Source: Caldilineaceae bacterium
GTDB taxonomy: Bacteria; Chloroflexota; Anaerolineae; Caldilineales; Caldilineaceae
DNA: 64,000 nt
Direction: 5' to 3'
Assembly (NCBI GenBank): GCA_020846635.1
Contig: JADLDO010000039.1
Location: 1-64,000, forward strand
The notes beneath the pieces are model-generated. The model ran no database searches. It was not told the origin of the DNA and was given only the letters and a program-made list of their open reading frames with translations. Position numbers and translations under genes: made by a program. Positions 19,220 through 29,686 of the stretch are shown one piece after another; within the stretch, counting starts at the first letter, position 1; every line of letters starts with the position of its first letter.

Positions 19220-21343
19220 CTATTCCTGAATCTCAAACATCTGCTCAGGCAGGCCGTTGCCAGGTGTTTGGGCATAGACAACCCACTCAAACGGCTTCGG
19301 CACATTACGCACATTGTTCTTGATAATGGTCGTGTAAACGGGCACGTCTACGACAACACCCAGACGCGGCTGGTAGTCACAGAGGATCTCGGAGCCTTCG
19401 ATGAACAACTGGCGACGCTTCGCCGGGTCCGGCTCCTTCGTCGCTTCCCAGTGCTTTAGGACAAGGTCCTTGATCCACTGCGGCCCATCATACTCAGCCG
19501 GGTCAGGATTGGGATCGTTGCCCCATACTTGGGCAACGGGCGCCCACCGTTCGGTGGGGAGCAAGCGCGGCAGTGCCTCTGGGTTGAACTCGCCCGTCTC
19601 AAAGATGCTCATCATCGGCTGATTGGCCTCAGTGCGCTCGATCCACAGGCTGCGCTCGACCGGGTTAATCGTCATATAGACGCCCACGTTCTCGGCCCAC
19701 ATCTGCGCGATGCGTTCGCCAATGCTGGGGTAGTCGAGGAACGCGCCACTCACTGCATCAAGGCGCAGCGTCAGGCGCTTGCCATTGGGCAGCAAGCGAT
19801 AGCCTTCCGCATCCTTTTGGTCGAGGCCAATCTCGTCCAGGATTTGATTGGCCTGATCGGGGTCAAACTGGCCCCACTGCTCATCCCAACGATCTGAGTT
19901 GTAATAGGGAGGCGTGTCGGCAGGACACATCGACGCTGGCGTACCTACGCCCAGGAAGAAGGTTTCGTTGATCTCGTCGCGTTCGATTGCCAGCGACAGC
20001 GCGCGCCGGAACTCCACGCTATCGACCGTATATTCGGCGGTATCGGGGTCTTCATTCCAGTCCATATTAAAGGCGATCTTCACGGGATGGCGTGTACCGC
20101 TGAGCCAGAAGTCCACAAAGTAATCGCCCTGTGCCTGGTTCTCGCGAATGACAGGCAGTTTGGAGAAGTCGATATGGCGGCCCTGAATGGTGTAATTGCC
20201 GGCAATGGCGCGCAGGTTCAGTACCTCTAGCTCCTCCACCAATTCCAGCGAAATGCCATCAAAGTAGGGCAACTGGTTGCCTTCGGTGTCCACAGCCCAG
20301 AAGTAGGGGTTGCGCTCGAAGATCAATTCATCCGACGCCAGAATGGTCGTTGGTTTCCAGGGAGCCATCACCGGCGCATCGGGGTTCATGGCGGCATCGT
20401 TCATCGCCAGGAAGAAAAGATTCCAGGTTTCAAAACCGGCCTCTTTCGCCATCGCAGTGGCTTCTTCTTCACCGATGAAATCAGGATGGAACTGTTCCAA
20501 GTAGTGCGCGGGCGCATAGAGCCCACCGCCGGTGCGCCCACCTTGCAGATGGCCCGCAACGGTCGAGGAAGCCAGGTTGACAGGCCAAGTGGGGAAAGGA
20601 TCGGCAAAGGTAATCGTGAAGGTGTGATCATCTACCTTCGCAAACTCCGCCAGTTCACCACCCCAGATGATCCACCAGGGCTTGGCAGGCACCAACTCAT
20701 CGTTGGCGACAATGTGCTCGCGCCAGAAGATATAATCGTCGGCGGTAAACGGTTCGCCATCCGACCATTTCAAGCCCTCGCGCAGCGTGATTGTCCACAC
20801 GGAGGCATCCTCGTTCGACTCCCAACTTGTGGCAAGGCGCGGGCGCAGTTCCGTCGCGCCGGCATCCCAGAAGATGGTGTAGTCGTTGATCCAGCGCTCA
20901 TAATTCTGACGGTCGCCGGGGCCGGTGAAAGCGCCGCGCAGCACGCCACCATATTCACCGATCATTTCCGCAGGCTCAACGACCAACGGATCACTGGGGA
21001 GCCGCTCTTCGACCGGGGGTAGATCGCCACTTTCTACGAGCGCAGCCAGCATTGGGGCTTCGCTAAAAGCAGTGGGGATAGTATCTACAATCTCAGGCCA
21101 GCAGGGGCTTTCTTTCGTACACGCTTCGCGTTGTGTCTGGTACTCGTCCAGAGCGGGACCCGCAGCAGGGGCCGCCGCAGCAGGAGCCGCAGCCTCACCA
21201 CCGGCTGCCGGTGCAGCGGCAGGCGCATCGGGCGCAGCGCTTCGCGGGGGGCCGCCGCCACAGGCAGCCAGGATCAAAACCAAAGCAGCCAGCAGCGTTG
21301 ACAGGAATGTGAATTTGCTGAGTAAGCGACGTTTTTGGGCCAT
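19220..21343 (-). CDS. oppA: extracellular solute-binding lipoprotein (family 5, oligopeptide/oligosaccharide type)
   Basis: 707 aa from ATG 21343, chosen because GGAGG lies 5 bases upstream and the signal starts there (MAQKRRLLSKFTF). The hydrophobic core ends in the lipobox LAAC, giving a lipid-anchored Cys. An Ala/Pro-rich linker follows. The mature domain shows family-5 binding protein features (LATSWESNEDASVWTITLREGLKWSDGEPFTADDYIF). At ~700 residues it is larger than classic OppA (~540), like binding proteins of Thermotoga-type oligosaccharide systems. It is the first gene of the operon. With sulfatases on both sides, import of sulfated oligosaccharide is conceivable but unproven. Confidence 0.93.
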   Translation of the reverse strand: MAQKRRLLSKFTFLSTLLAALVLILAACGGGPPRSAAPDAPAAAPAAGGEAAAPAAAAPAAGPALDEYQTQREACTKESPCWPEIVDTIPTAFSEAPMLAALVESGDLPPVEERLPSDPLVVEPAEMIGEYGGVLRGAFTGPGDRQNYERWINDYTIFWDAGATELRPRLATSWESNEDASVWTITLREGLKWSDGEPFTADDYIFWREHIVANDELVPAKPWWIIWGGELAEFAKVDDHTFTITFADPFPTWPVNLASSTVAGHLQGGRTGGGLYAPAHYLEQFHPDFIGEEEATAMAKEAGFETWNLFFLAMNDAAMNPDAPVMAPWKPTTILASDELIFERNPYFWAVDTEGNQLPYFDGISLELVEELEVLNLRAIAGNYTIQGRHIDFSKLPVIRENQAQGDYFVDFWLSGTRHPVKIAFNMDWNEDPDTAEYTVDSVEFRRALSLAIERDEINETFFLGVGTPASMCPADTPPYYNSDRWDEQWGQFDPDQANQILDEIGLDQKDAEGYRLLPNGKRLTLRLDAVSGAFLDYPSIGERIAQMWAENVGVYMTINPVERSLWIERTEANQPMMSIFETGEFNPEALPRLLPTERWAPVAQVWGNDPNPDPAEYDGPQWIKDLVLKHWEATKEPDPAKRRQLFIEGSEILCDYQPRLGVVVDVPVYTTIIKNNVRNVPKPFEWVVYAQTPGNGLPEQMFEIQE

Positions 21344-21952
21344 TATTCCTCCGGGTATTCCTCCAAAGTTGATGGTCAAAATGGGTAAACAGGTTGGATG
21401 AACAAACTGGACAAACAAAATAGTTGGGAACTGGTTTATTCGCCAATGTTGGCTACCAAAGGGGACATAGCTGGGTAATGGTCAAGCCCAAAGTGGGAGA
21501 GCCTTTGGAAACGGGCGGATTGCTTGATGATTGTGCCAGTGGTCTTTACCCTGGACAGGCCGACATGTTGGTGATTAGAGGTGATCAAACAAGTTGCATG
21601 TGCGTAAAGCGTTTTGCATCTTGGTCTGGAATTTGATTCTACAGGGCAGACACCCCTGCTGTTTCTACGTATTTGATTCTAACGTGGTGTTGGGTAGGTG
21701 TTTTAGGGAACTGTTGCGGAGGATGTTACCAGTTGATAGAATAGATGTCAATTTCGTTTCACAAACGGGATGTATGTCATGCAAGGCCATTGAACAATTT
21801 TTGCACATTGTGCTATGCTTGGGTTGGGTTTGCACTTCACGATCATGCACTCTATATCCTTGCCGAAAGCGGCCCAGAGGGCTCCCCGCTTCCAGCAAGA
21901 CTCGGAGAACCAACCAACTCACTGCCAGGCACCACCAAAGAACGAGAGTAAT
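21344..21952. other. long divergent intergenic region upstream of oppA and the second sulfatase
   Basis: 609 bases without a convincing gene; the short open frames here lack ribosome sites and family resemblance. It should hold the oppA promoter (minus) and the sulfatase promoter (plus, see 21790). A direct repeat TTTGATTCTA occurs at about 21628 and 21671. Upstream of oppA the ribosome-site sequence GGAGGAATA is present almost twice in tandem. No operator palindrome was recognised. Confidence 0.4.
21790..21819 (+). promoter_or_regulatory. candidate promoter for the second sulfatase
   Basis: TTGAAC (21790-21795) is 18 bases from TATGCT (21814-21819), with TGC immediately upstream as an extended -10. 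Transcription would start near 21826, leaving a ~127-base leader to ATG 21953. The call rests on motif and spacing only. Confidence 0.5.
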
Positions 21953-23356
21953 ATGGCACGCAAACGCGCTGACCGCCCCAACGTGGTCGTCTTTTTCACC
22001 GACCAGCAGCGTTGGGACACAACGGGCGTCCACGGCTGCCCGTTGAACCTAACCCCCAACTTCGACCGCATGGCGCGGCGAGGAACCGATCTCCACCATA
22101 CATTCACCTGCCAGCCGGTCTGTGGCCCTGCCCGCTCCTGTTTGCAAACGGGCATGTACGCCACCAACACCGGCGTCTATCGCAATGGCATTCCGCTCGC
22201 CCAGGATGCAGCGACATTGGCAAAGAGTTTCAACGCCGCAGGCTATGCCACCGGCTACATCGGCAAATGGCATTTGGGAACCCAAGACCCGGTTCCCCCC
22301 GCCGAACGAGGAGGCTACCAATCGTGGCTGGCCTCCAATGTCCTGGAGTTCACCTCTGATGCCTATGACACCATCATGTTTGACGACGAAGGCCAGCCAC
22401 GGCGGCTCCCAGGCTACCGGGCGGATGCGGTGACGGATGCCGCCATCCGCTATGTAGATAGCCATCAGGCCGAACCCTTCTTTCTCTTCATCTCCTATAT
22501 CGAGCCGCATCACCAGAATCATATAGATGACTACCCACCCCCAGACGGCTACCGCGAGCCCTACACAGGTAAATGGACGCCTCCCGATCTGCAAGCTCTG
22601 GGCGGTTCGTCGGCCCAGCACTTGGGCGGCTATTTTGGCATGATCAAGCGGCTGGACGAGGCGTTGGGGCGTCTGCAAGATGCCATCAAGAGTCTCGGAT
22701 TGAGCGAGGATACCATCGTCCTCTACACGACCGACCACGGCAACCACTTCAAGACGCGCAACGCCGAATATAAACGTTCCTGCCATGAAAGCTCGGTGCG
22801 TCTGCCCGCGGCCATCACCGGGCCAGGCTTTGACGGCAAAGGCCGCGTCGAGCAGTTGGTCAGCCTGGTCGATCTTCCCCCCACGCTGCTGGATGCCGCC
22901 GGGCTGCCGGTTCCCCCCAGCATGGAGGGACGCTCGATTGTGCCGCTGGTGAATGGTCAGGCCGAAACATGGCCGCAAGAGGTCTTTATCCAGATCAGCG
23001 AGTCCCAGGTGGGGCGTGCCATCCGCACCCACCGCTGGAAATATGGCGTCGACGCGCCCGACAAACATGGCTCAAGGGATTCCGGCTCCGATGTTTATGT
23101 CGAGCAGTATCTCTATGACCTGGACTCTGACCCCTACGAATTGCAGAACTTGATCGAGATTGATGCCTATCAAGGCGTGACCGGCGAACTGCGCGAACGG
23201 CTGATTGCGCGCATGGTCGCGGCGGGCGAAGCCGCGCCGCTGATTCAATCGCCGCCCAGTCACACACATGGACAGCGCGCCACAGACATCGACACCGTAC
23301 GCACACGCTATCTCAGGCCGGAGATTGCGGCAAAGGTGAACACACTCGACGGGTAG
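21953..23356 (+). CDS. Cys-type sulfatase
   Basis: 467 aa from ATG 21953 (MARKRADRPNVVVFFTDQQ); upstream in-frame codons are not conserved. C57 in CGPARSCLQTG is the formylglycine site (CxPxR motif). Metal ligands lie in VVVFFTDQQRWD and TIVLYTTDHGNH, and a KWHLGT block is typical of the family. The C-terminal part has DLDSDPYELQNL. There is no export signal, suggesting a cytoplasmic enzyme. It is about as distant from the other sulfatase (12557) as family members usually are, so it probably has another sulfate ester as substrate. A strong hairpin terminator follows at 23378. No formylglycine-generating enzyme gene is in the window. Confidence 0.93.
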   Translation: MARKRADRPNVVVFFTDQQRWDTTGVHGCPLNLTPNFDRMARRGTDLHHTFTCQPVCGPARSCLQTGMYATNTGVYRNGIPLAQDAATLAKSFNAAGYATGYIGKWHLGTQDPVPPAERGGYQSWLASNVLEFTSDAYDTIMFDDEGQPRRLPGYRADAVTDAAIRYVDSHQAEPFFLFISYIEPHHQNHIDDYPPPDGYREPYTGKWTPPDLQALGGSSAQHLGGYFGMIKRLDEALGRLQDAIKSLGLSEDTIVLYTTDHGNHFKTRNAEYKRSCHESSVRLPAAITGPGFDGKGRVEQLVSLVDLPPTLLDAAGLPVPPSMEGRSIVPLVNGQAETWPQEVFIQISESQVGRAIRTHRWKYGVDAPDKHGSRDSGSDVYVEQYLYDLDSDPYELQNLIEIDAYQGVTGELRERLIARMVAAGEAAPLIQSPPSHTHGQRATDIDTVRTRYLRPEIAAKVNTLDG

Positions 23357-23377
23357 CCGCACAGCTATCCATCACAC

Positions 23378-23434
23378 ACAACACAAAAGGGCTGGCCCGC
23401 GGAATATTTCTGTGGGCCAGCCCTTTTGTGTTGT
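23378..23434. terminator. strong rho-independent-type hairpin
   Basis: A perfect 21-bp stem (23378-23398 with 23414-23434) has a 15-base loop. The stem holds AAAAGGGCTGGCCC and its complement, so it carries T-rich sequence on either strand and could work bidirectionally. It starts 22 bases after the sulfatase stop. Confidence 0.85.
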
Positions 23435-23835
23435 CTCCAGCCCGCCACACCAGCCGGTTTCATCCCCGCTTTCATCCAATGATACGCGCTTTTGTCGCGG
23501 GGCCAACGGCCTCCCCATGCGTCAAATGTCCCCCTTGCCAGGACAAAAAGACGATCTACCTACTAGCGGACTGCTACATTTGTATGAGTTGAACAGAGCA
23601 TTTGCCTGGAATCAACGGAATACTAGGGGCGAAAAGCAACGGCGAATTGCGCTACACTCCTGTACTCCGAATCACCCCACACGAGTCCAAGTGGCCCTCC
23701 GTGGCAGACGAATACATGAATTGGTCTAAGCCAAAGAGACGGTTTATGTTGGAACAAAAGACCGTCGCTCTCCTGTGCTGTTTCCATTACTCTAGTCAAT
23801 GACAAGTTTGGACAGTATCGTTTACCAGTGGAGAG
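23435..23835. other. intergenic region, no gene seen
   Basis: 401 bases between the sulfatase terminator and the secreted protein gene. The one open frame of size overlaps the terminator stem and is Pro/Arg-rich without a ribosome site, so I reject it. No hairpin, tRNA or clear promoter was found. The sequence becomes more AT-rich after ~23570, where the promoter for 23836 is expected. Confidence 0.5.
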
Positions 23836-26637
23836 ATGATGAGGGCATTCTTTTGTACATTGGCAGTCGTTGGCAGCCTGTTGGGCCTGACAGGGTTGTA
23901 TTCAACTCTATATGCACAGTCGCCAGTGCCAACGGTTCAACCGGAAACAGCCACAAACCATGAGGGGGAGGGCGCCGAGGCAACAGCCATTCCGATTTTC
24001 CTGCCCTTTGTCGAGGCAGGTGCAGAGCAAGCACCTGAGGCCGCAATTGCCGAGGCTACGCCAGAGGCGACAGGGAACCGGCTATTCATTCCTGCGATTC
24101 AGGCGCAGGGCTCCGATAGTCCTGATTTATCCACAACCGTAGCAGCGGATCTCATCTTTGCCAACGGCTTTGATACAGGCAATCTGGCCGCATGGACAGC
24201 GAGTGTCACGGATGGAAATGACCTGAGCGCCATCCCAGCCGCCAGGCTCTTTGGCAGCCACGGGTTGGGCGCGACCGTCGATGACAACAATGCCATTTAT
24301 GTAACCGATGATACACCGGCGGCTGAGAAACGCTACCGCGCCCGCTTTTACTTTGACCCCAACTCGATCCGTATGAGCGAGGGTGATACCCACTTCATCT
24401 TCCAGGGCTACAGCCAGAACAGTGCCGCCTTTGGCGTCGAGTTTCACTACTTGGAAGGCAAATACCGGCTGCGCAGCGCCGCCCGCAGTGACAATGGCAC
24501 ATGGCGCTATGGCGCTTGGTATGTCATCAGCGATGAGGCCCGCCATGTCGAAATTGACTGGAAGGCGGCATCGGTTGGAGGCAACAATGGCTACCTAACG
24601 CTTTGGATCGAGAATGGCAAGAGAGACAGTATTGCCAATCTTCAGAACGGCACCTATCAAGTCGACCAAGTCCGCTTGGGCGCGGTGGCAGATATAGACA
24701 CCGGGACGCGCGGACAGTACTACTTCGATGCCTTTGAGTCTCGCAAGGAGACTTATATTGGGCGCGCGACCAACACACCAGCACCCACAGCGACCCCTAC
24801 CGTGATGCCTACGGCTACCGCTGCGCCCACATCAACGCCAGCACCTACGGCAACACCAATTCCGCCGCAGGCTCCTGCCGACGAGATCAGGCCACCGGTG
24901 GTAGGCGATCCGATGGCCCAGCGCCATCCCGACGCCGGGGTGTGGGTGGCCTATCGTGGGGCAAACACGACAGCCGACCTGCAGAAGCCCTATATCAAAG
25001 GCATCATGGCCTATAGCTCCTGGACTAAATTGTGGACAAGCACAGGCAGCTTCAATTGGGAGCCTTTGCGCAAGGAGTTAGACTACATCGTCAACACCGT
25101 CGGCAAACAGGCCTTTGTCGTGGTAGCCGCGGGCTATTGCCCCGAACATCCGTGGCCCGCGCCGTTGCGTGCCGCCATTGCTGAAAGCAAGACCGTCATG
25201 GGTCAAGGCTGTAAGCCGCTTCAATTCTATGACCCGCTCTATCTGACGATGTACCAAAGCTATATCCGCGCGCTCGCCAACGAACTGGCCCGCTTTGACT
25301 CGACCGACAGCCATCCGAACGAGACAAACATCACATTTGTGCGCGCGGGAGAGATGGCGTTGACGGTAGAGACGCTGCCCAACGACAGTGACCTGGACAA
25401 ATGGCAGTGGACCGATTTCAACCCGGCCCCCAACGGCAGAATCTACCGGGTTGACCTGACCAAAGAGATGAAATGGGCCTATTACCAGGCCGTATTAACG
25501 ACCTATCGTGATGAGCTGACGAACGCCTATGCCGCTGTAGGTTTGACGCCACCTGCCATGCCCGCCGCGGACAGCGCTGCAACTCACTGGGGAGCTACGC
25601 CCATCACGGAGTGGGTGTTCGACCAGCATATGTTGGTGGACAGCCACGTCGGTGGACCGGCCCCGCAGGGCATCTATGATGATATGTACGTGGGCACGCA
25701 GAGCTTAAAGACCCGCGCGACGATTGAGACAGGCGGCGCCTGGGCTAGCTCCGGCAGTTGGTTGGGACAATACAGCTATTGGGAGGCATTGGCGAATCTG
25801 CACATGGGCGTCGAGTTTATCGGAACCTATGGAACCAACCGATCCCACAGCGCTTTGCAACCCAAAGGCCCTGTCTCCTGGATACCAAATCAAGAGGCGA
25901 TGATCTTTGCCGATAAGTATGCCGGTGAGCAGCGCAACCCGGCAGCGTCGCCCGGTGTCTGGATCGCCTTCCGCGGTGGCTACTTTGAAGATAATTTCTC
26001 CAACGTCTATATGAAGCGCTGGATCGGCAATTATGAGGGAGGCATCCAGCAGGTGAGGGTGCAAGACAGCGTGGCGCTCTATGGATTGAGCCATGTGGAG
26101 GGGAATGGACAGGTAAACCCCATTGTCAAACGCTCTAAAGCGGTGGATTGGCCCTCTGAAATGACGCTCTGTCTGAAGAAGTATACACAGCGTGAGTGTG
26201 ACCCGGCCTACCAGCCGCCCGATCTCTTTCTTGGAGAGAAGAACGGCTTCAAAGAGTACGCCTACAAAACCACCGATCTCGGAACAGTCCGCTGGTGCGA
26301 AGCTGACATGTTCTGTGTGGGCGGGACAGCCACACGTACGGAAAAGATGCCCTGGGCGCGCCGCACCAACGGCCAGCCCATCCGCTTGGACATCAATGAT
26401 GCCTTTGCCGCAAGCCTGACGGGGCCGGTGCAAATCCGTGTGATATACCTCGATCAGGGCAGCGGGCAATGGTCATTGCTTGCAGATGGGAACAGTGTGC
26501 TAACCGTCACCAAGAGCGGCACCAATCTTTGGCGCGAGGCGACGGTTAGCGTACCCGCCGGAGCGCTTGACCTAGCCCTTGATCCCCTCGGCGACGGCGA
26601 TGACATCTTCCACTTGGTCGAGGTGACGCGCAACTAG
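23836..26637 (+). CDS. large secreted protein: lectin-like domain, PT linker, TIM-barrel-like domain
   Basis: 933 aa with GGAG just upstream; the second ATG (23839) is equally likely. A signal peptide (~residues 1-27, ending TLYAQ) is followed by a low-complexity segment. Next is a concanavalin/LamG-like beta-sandwich (~100-310) similar in layout to polysaccharide-lyase-type jelly rolls (RARFYFDPNSIRM...HFIFQG). A TP-rich linker (~315-350) leads to a ~400-residue domain (VWVAYRGANT, AYSSWTKLWTSTGSFNWEPL, GTYGTNRS) that reads like a glycosidase TIM barrel. A C-terminal beta domain ends at 933. Candidate acids E and D occur, but I cannot name a GH family. A cell-surface or secreted carbohydrate-active enzyme is inferred. 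Confidence 0.8.
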   Translation: MMRAFFCTLAVVGSLLGLTGLYSTLYAQSPVPTVQPETATNHEGEGAEATAIPIFLPFVEAGAEQAPEAAIAEATPEATGNRLFIPAIQAQGSDSPDLSTTVAADLIFANGFDTGNLAAWTASVTDGNDLSAIPAARLFGSHGLGATVDDNNAIYVTDDTPAAEKRYRARFYFDPNSIRMSEGDTHFIFQGYSQNSAAFGVEFHYLEGKYRLRSAARSDNGTWRYGAWYVISDEARHVEIDWKAASVGGNNGYLTLWIENGKRDSIANLQNGTYQVDQVRLGAVADIDTGTRGQYYFDAFESRKETYIGRATNTPAPTATPTVMPTATAAPTSTPAPTATPIPPQAPADEIRPPVVGDPMAQRHPDAGVWVAYRGANTTADLQKPYIKGIMAYSSWTKLWTSTGSFNWEPLRKELDYIVNTVGKQAFVVVAAGYCPEHPWPAPLRAAIAESKTVMGQGCKPLQFYDPLYLTMYQSYIRALANELARFDSTDSHPNETNITFVRAGEMALTVETLPNDSDLDKWQWTDFNPAPNGRIYRVDLTKEMKWAYYQAVLTTYRDELTNAYAAVGLTPPAMPAADSAATHWGATPITEWVFDQHMLVDSHVGGPAPQGIYDDMYVGTQSLKTRATIETGGAWASSGSWLGQYSYWEALANLHMGVEFIGTYGTNRSHSALQPKGPVSWIPNQEAMIFADKYAGEQRNPAASPGVWIAFRGGYFEDNFSNVYMKRWIGNYEGGIQQVRVQDSVALYGLSHVEGNGQVNPIVKRSKAVDWPSEMTLCLKKYTQRECDPAYQPPDLFLGEKNGFKEYAYKTTDLGTVRWCEADMFCVGGTATRTEKMPWARRTNGQPIRLDINDAFAASLTGPVQIRVIYLDQGSGQWSLLADGNSVLTVTKSGTNLWREATVSVPAGALDLALDPLGDGDDIFHLVEVTRN

Positions 26638-26681
26638 CCATTTGCGCTGCCCCACAGGGGTATCATCTCGCTCTTGTGTGA

Positions 26682-26727
26682 CGCGCAGAGGCCCGGTTTC
26701 CAGCAATGGCGACCGGGCCTCTGCGCG
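26682..26727. terminator. bidirectional terminator hairpin between convergent genes
   Basis: A perfect 16-bp GC-rich stem (26682-26697 with 26712-26727) with a 14-base loop lies between the stops of the secreted protein gene (26637, plus) and the LacI gene (26732, minus). There is no long T-run. Confidence 0.75.
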
Positions 26728-26731
26728 CCCA

Positions 26732-27790
26732 CTATTTACCGGTCGGCGGATCGCCGACCGTACTCTCGCGCACGATCAACTCCGGGCCGAGTGTTTGCAC
26801 TTCCGGCGTGGAGATCTCCTGATTCTGCCGCCTGGCCTCAACAATGCTGTGCAGCGTCTGGATCGCCAGTTTGCCAACTTCCAAGAGGCGCGGGCGTACA
26901 CTGGTCAGCGCGGGCCAGAAATAGGGAACATCGGGCATATTGTCATAGCCCACCACCGCTAAATCTTCCGGCACACGCTTACCAAGCCGGTGGGCAGCGC
27001 GCAGCACCCCCAGCGCCATCTCATCGTTGGCAACAAAGACGGCATCAATCTCAGGCCGCGCCTCTATGAGCGCCATCAGTCCCGCCTCTCCAGAAGCAGC
27101 GCGCCAATCACCCAGCACAGTCAGGTTATCCGACGCCTCGCGCCCTGCTGCCAGCAGGCAATCGCGCCAGCCTCGTTGACGCTCGCGCGCCTCCCACCAG
27201 ACAAGCGGCCCGCTGATCAGGCCAATCGAGCAGCGGCCTAGCTCCAATAGATGCTGAGTTGCCATCTTGGCGCCCAAATAGTTGTCCGTATTCACCACCG
27301 CCACACCCGGTTGGGGATGCATCGTCAGAAAAACAATCGGCGGCAGGCGATTGAGCCGTTCGCTTGCCACCCAAGCGCGGTTGTTGCCAATCTCATGCAC
27401 CGCCCAAATAATGCCATCCACCCGTCTCGCCGAAAGCACATTCAAGACAGTATCGACATTCGCCTCCATCGGGCTGTGCAGCAGATCCAACAGGAGTGCA
27501 TAGCCAAGCGCGTTCGCCTCCTGATCAATGCCGATCAGGGTGCGCGACGGGCCATAATAATCCAACCCAGAGGCAACAACCCCCACGGTCTGCGAACGTT
27601 GATTGACCAAACCGCGCGCTAACAAATTTGGCTGATAGCCCAGATCGCGGATGGCTTGCATAATCCGTGCGCGCGTTTCTTCAGCCACGGGCCGCTTGCC
27701 CGTCAGCGCATTGGAAACCGTCCCCGCTGATACATTGGCATGACGTGCAACATCAATAATGGTAACTCGATGGGATGGGTGTACCGCCAT
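26732..27790 (-). CDS. LacI-family transcriptional regulator, probable arabinose operon repressor
   Basis: 352 aa from ATG 27790, where GAGGAGGG sits 6 bases upstream; longer in-frame starts are not conserved. The HTH is [21 protein letters not shown] (~residues 8-29), followed by the hinge helix region ([21 protein letters not shown]). The periplasmic-binding-protein-like sensor has [10 protein letters not shown] and [16 protein letters not shown]. It faces the arabinofuranosidase/isomerase/kinase/epimerase operon across a 259-base gap that contains a LacI-type palindrome (27939). Control of that operon in response to arabinose or an arabino-oligosaccharide is inferred from this arrangement. 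Confidence 0.93.
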   Translation of the reverse strand: MAVHPSHRVTIIDVARHANVSAGTVSNALTGKRPVAEETRARIMQAIRDLGYQPNLLARGLVNQRSQTVGVVASGLDYYGPSRTLIGIDQEANALGYALLLDLLHSPMEANVDTVLNVLSARRVDGIIWAVHEIGNNRAWVASERLNRLPPIVFLTMHPQPGVAVVNTDNYLGAKMATQHLLELGRCSIGLISGPLVWWEARERQRGWRDCLLAAGREASDNLTVLGDWRAASGEAGLMALIEARPEIDAVFVANDEMALGVLRAAHRLGKRVPEDLAVVGYDNMPDVPYFWPALTSVRPRLLEVGKLAIQTLHSIVEARRQNQEISTPEVQTLGPELIVRESTVGDPPTGK

Positions 27791-27938
27791 TGACTGCCCT
27801 CCTCGTCTGCGCTCTGAGACGGCGCTAGTATTTGCTACGATAAAGCAGCTCCTCATGTCGTCCCCGGCGGCGCACTCGTAGGTCGGCCCAGAGGTTGACA
27901 ACGAAGCAATCATCGTGATATGATCATGTTGCCCTTCT

Positions 27939-29576
<1,638 letters not shown>

Positions 29577-29597
29577 TTTAACGCACCAATTGAGGAT

Positions 29598-29636
29598 GAA
29601 ACCCTGCCGGAAGCTCGGAGCTTCCGGCAGGGTTTC
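29598..29636 (+). terminator. intra-operon hairpin after abfA
   Basis: A perfect 19-bp stem (29598-29616 with 29618-29636) built around GGAAGC/GCTTCC lies between abfA and the isomerase gene. In practice a few central bases form the loop. There is no T-run, so partial termination, attenuation or mRNA protection is likelier than full stop. It shares its core with hairpins at 32834 and 43087. Confidence 0.65.
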
Positions 29637-29686
29637 GAGGTTATTCGTCCTGACCCTATGTCCTCGCCTCTAGAAGGAGTCTACAT

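Noticed and set aside
21424-21952. Several 65-150-codon frames in the oppA/sulfatase intergenic region
   Set aside because: No ribosome sites or recognisable domains; the frames overlap the promoter candidates.
22049-23068. 339-codon minus-strand frame within the second sulfatase
   Set aside because: Shadow of a well-supported sulfatase gene with intact active-site motif on the plus strand.
23412-23729. 105-codon frame after the sulfatase terminator
   Set aside because: It starts inside the terminator stem, has Pro/Arg-rich composition and no upstream ribosome site.
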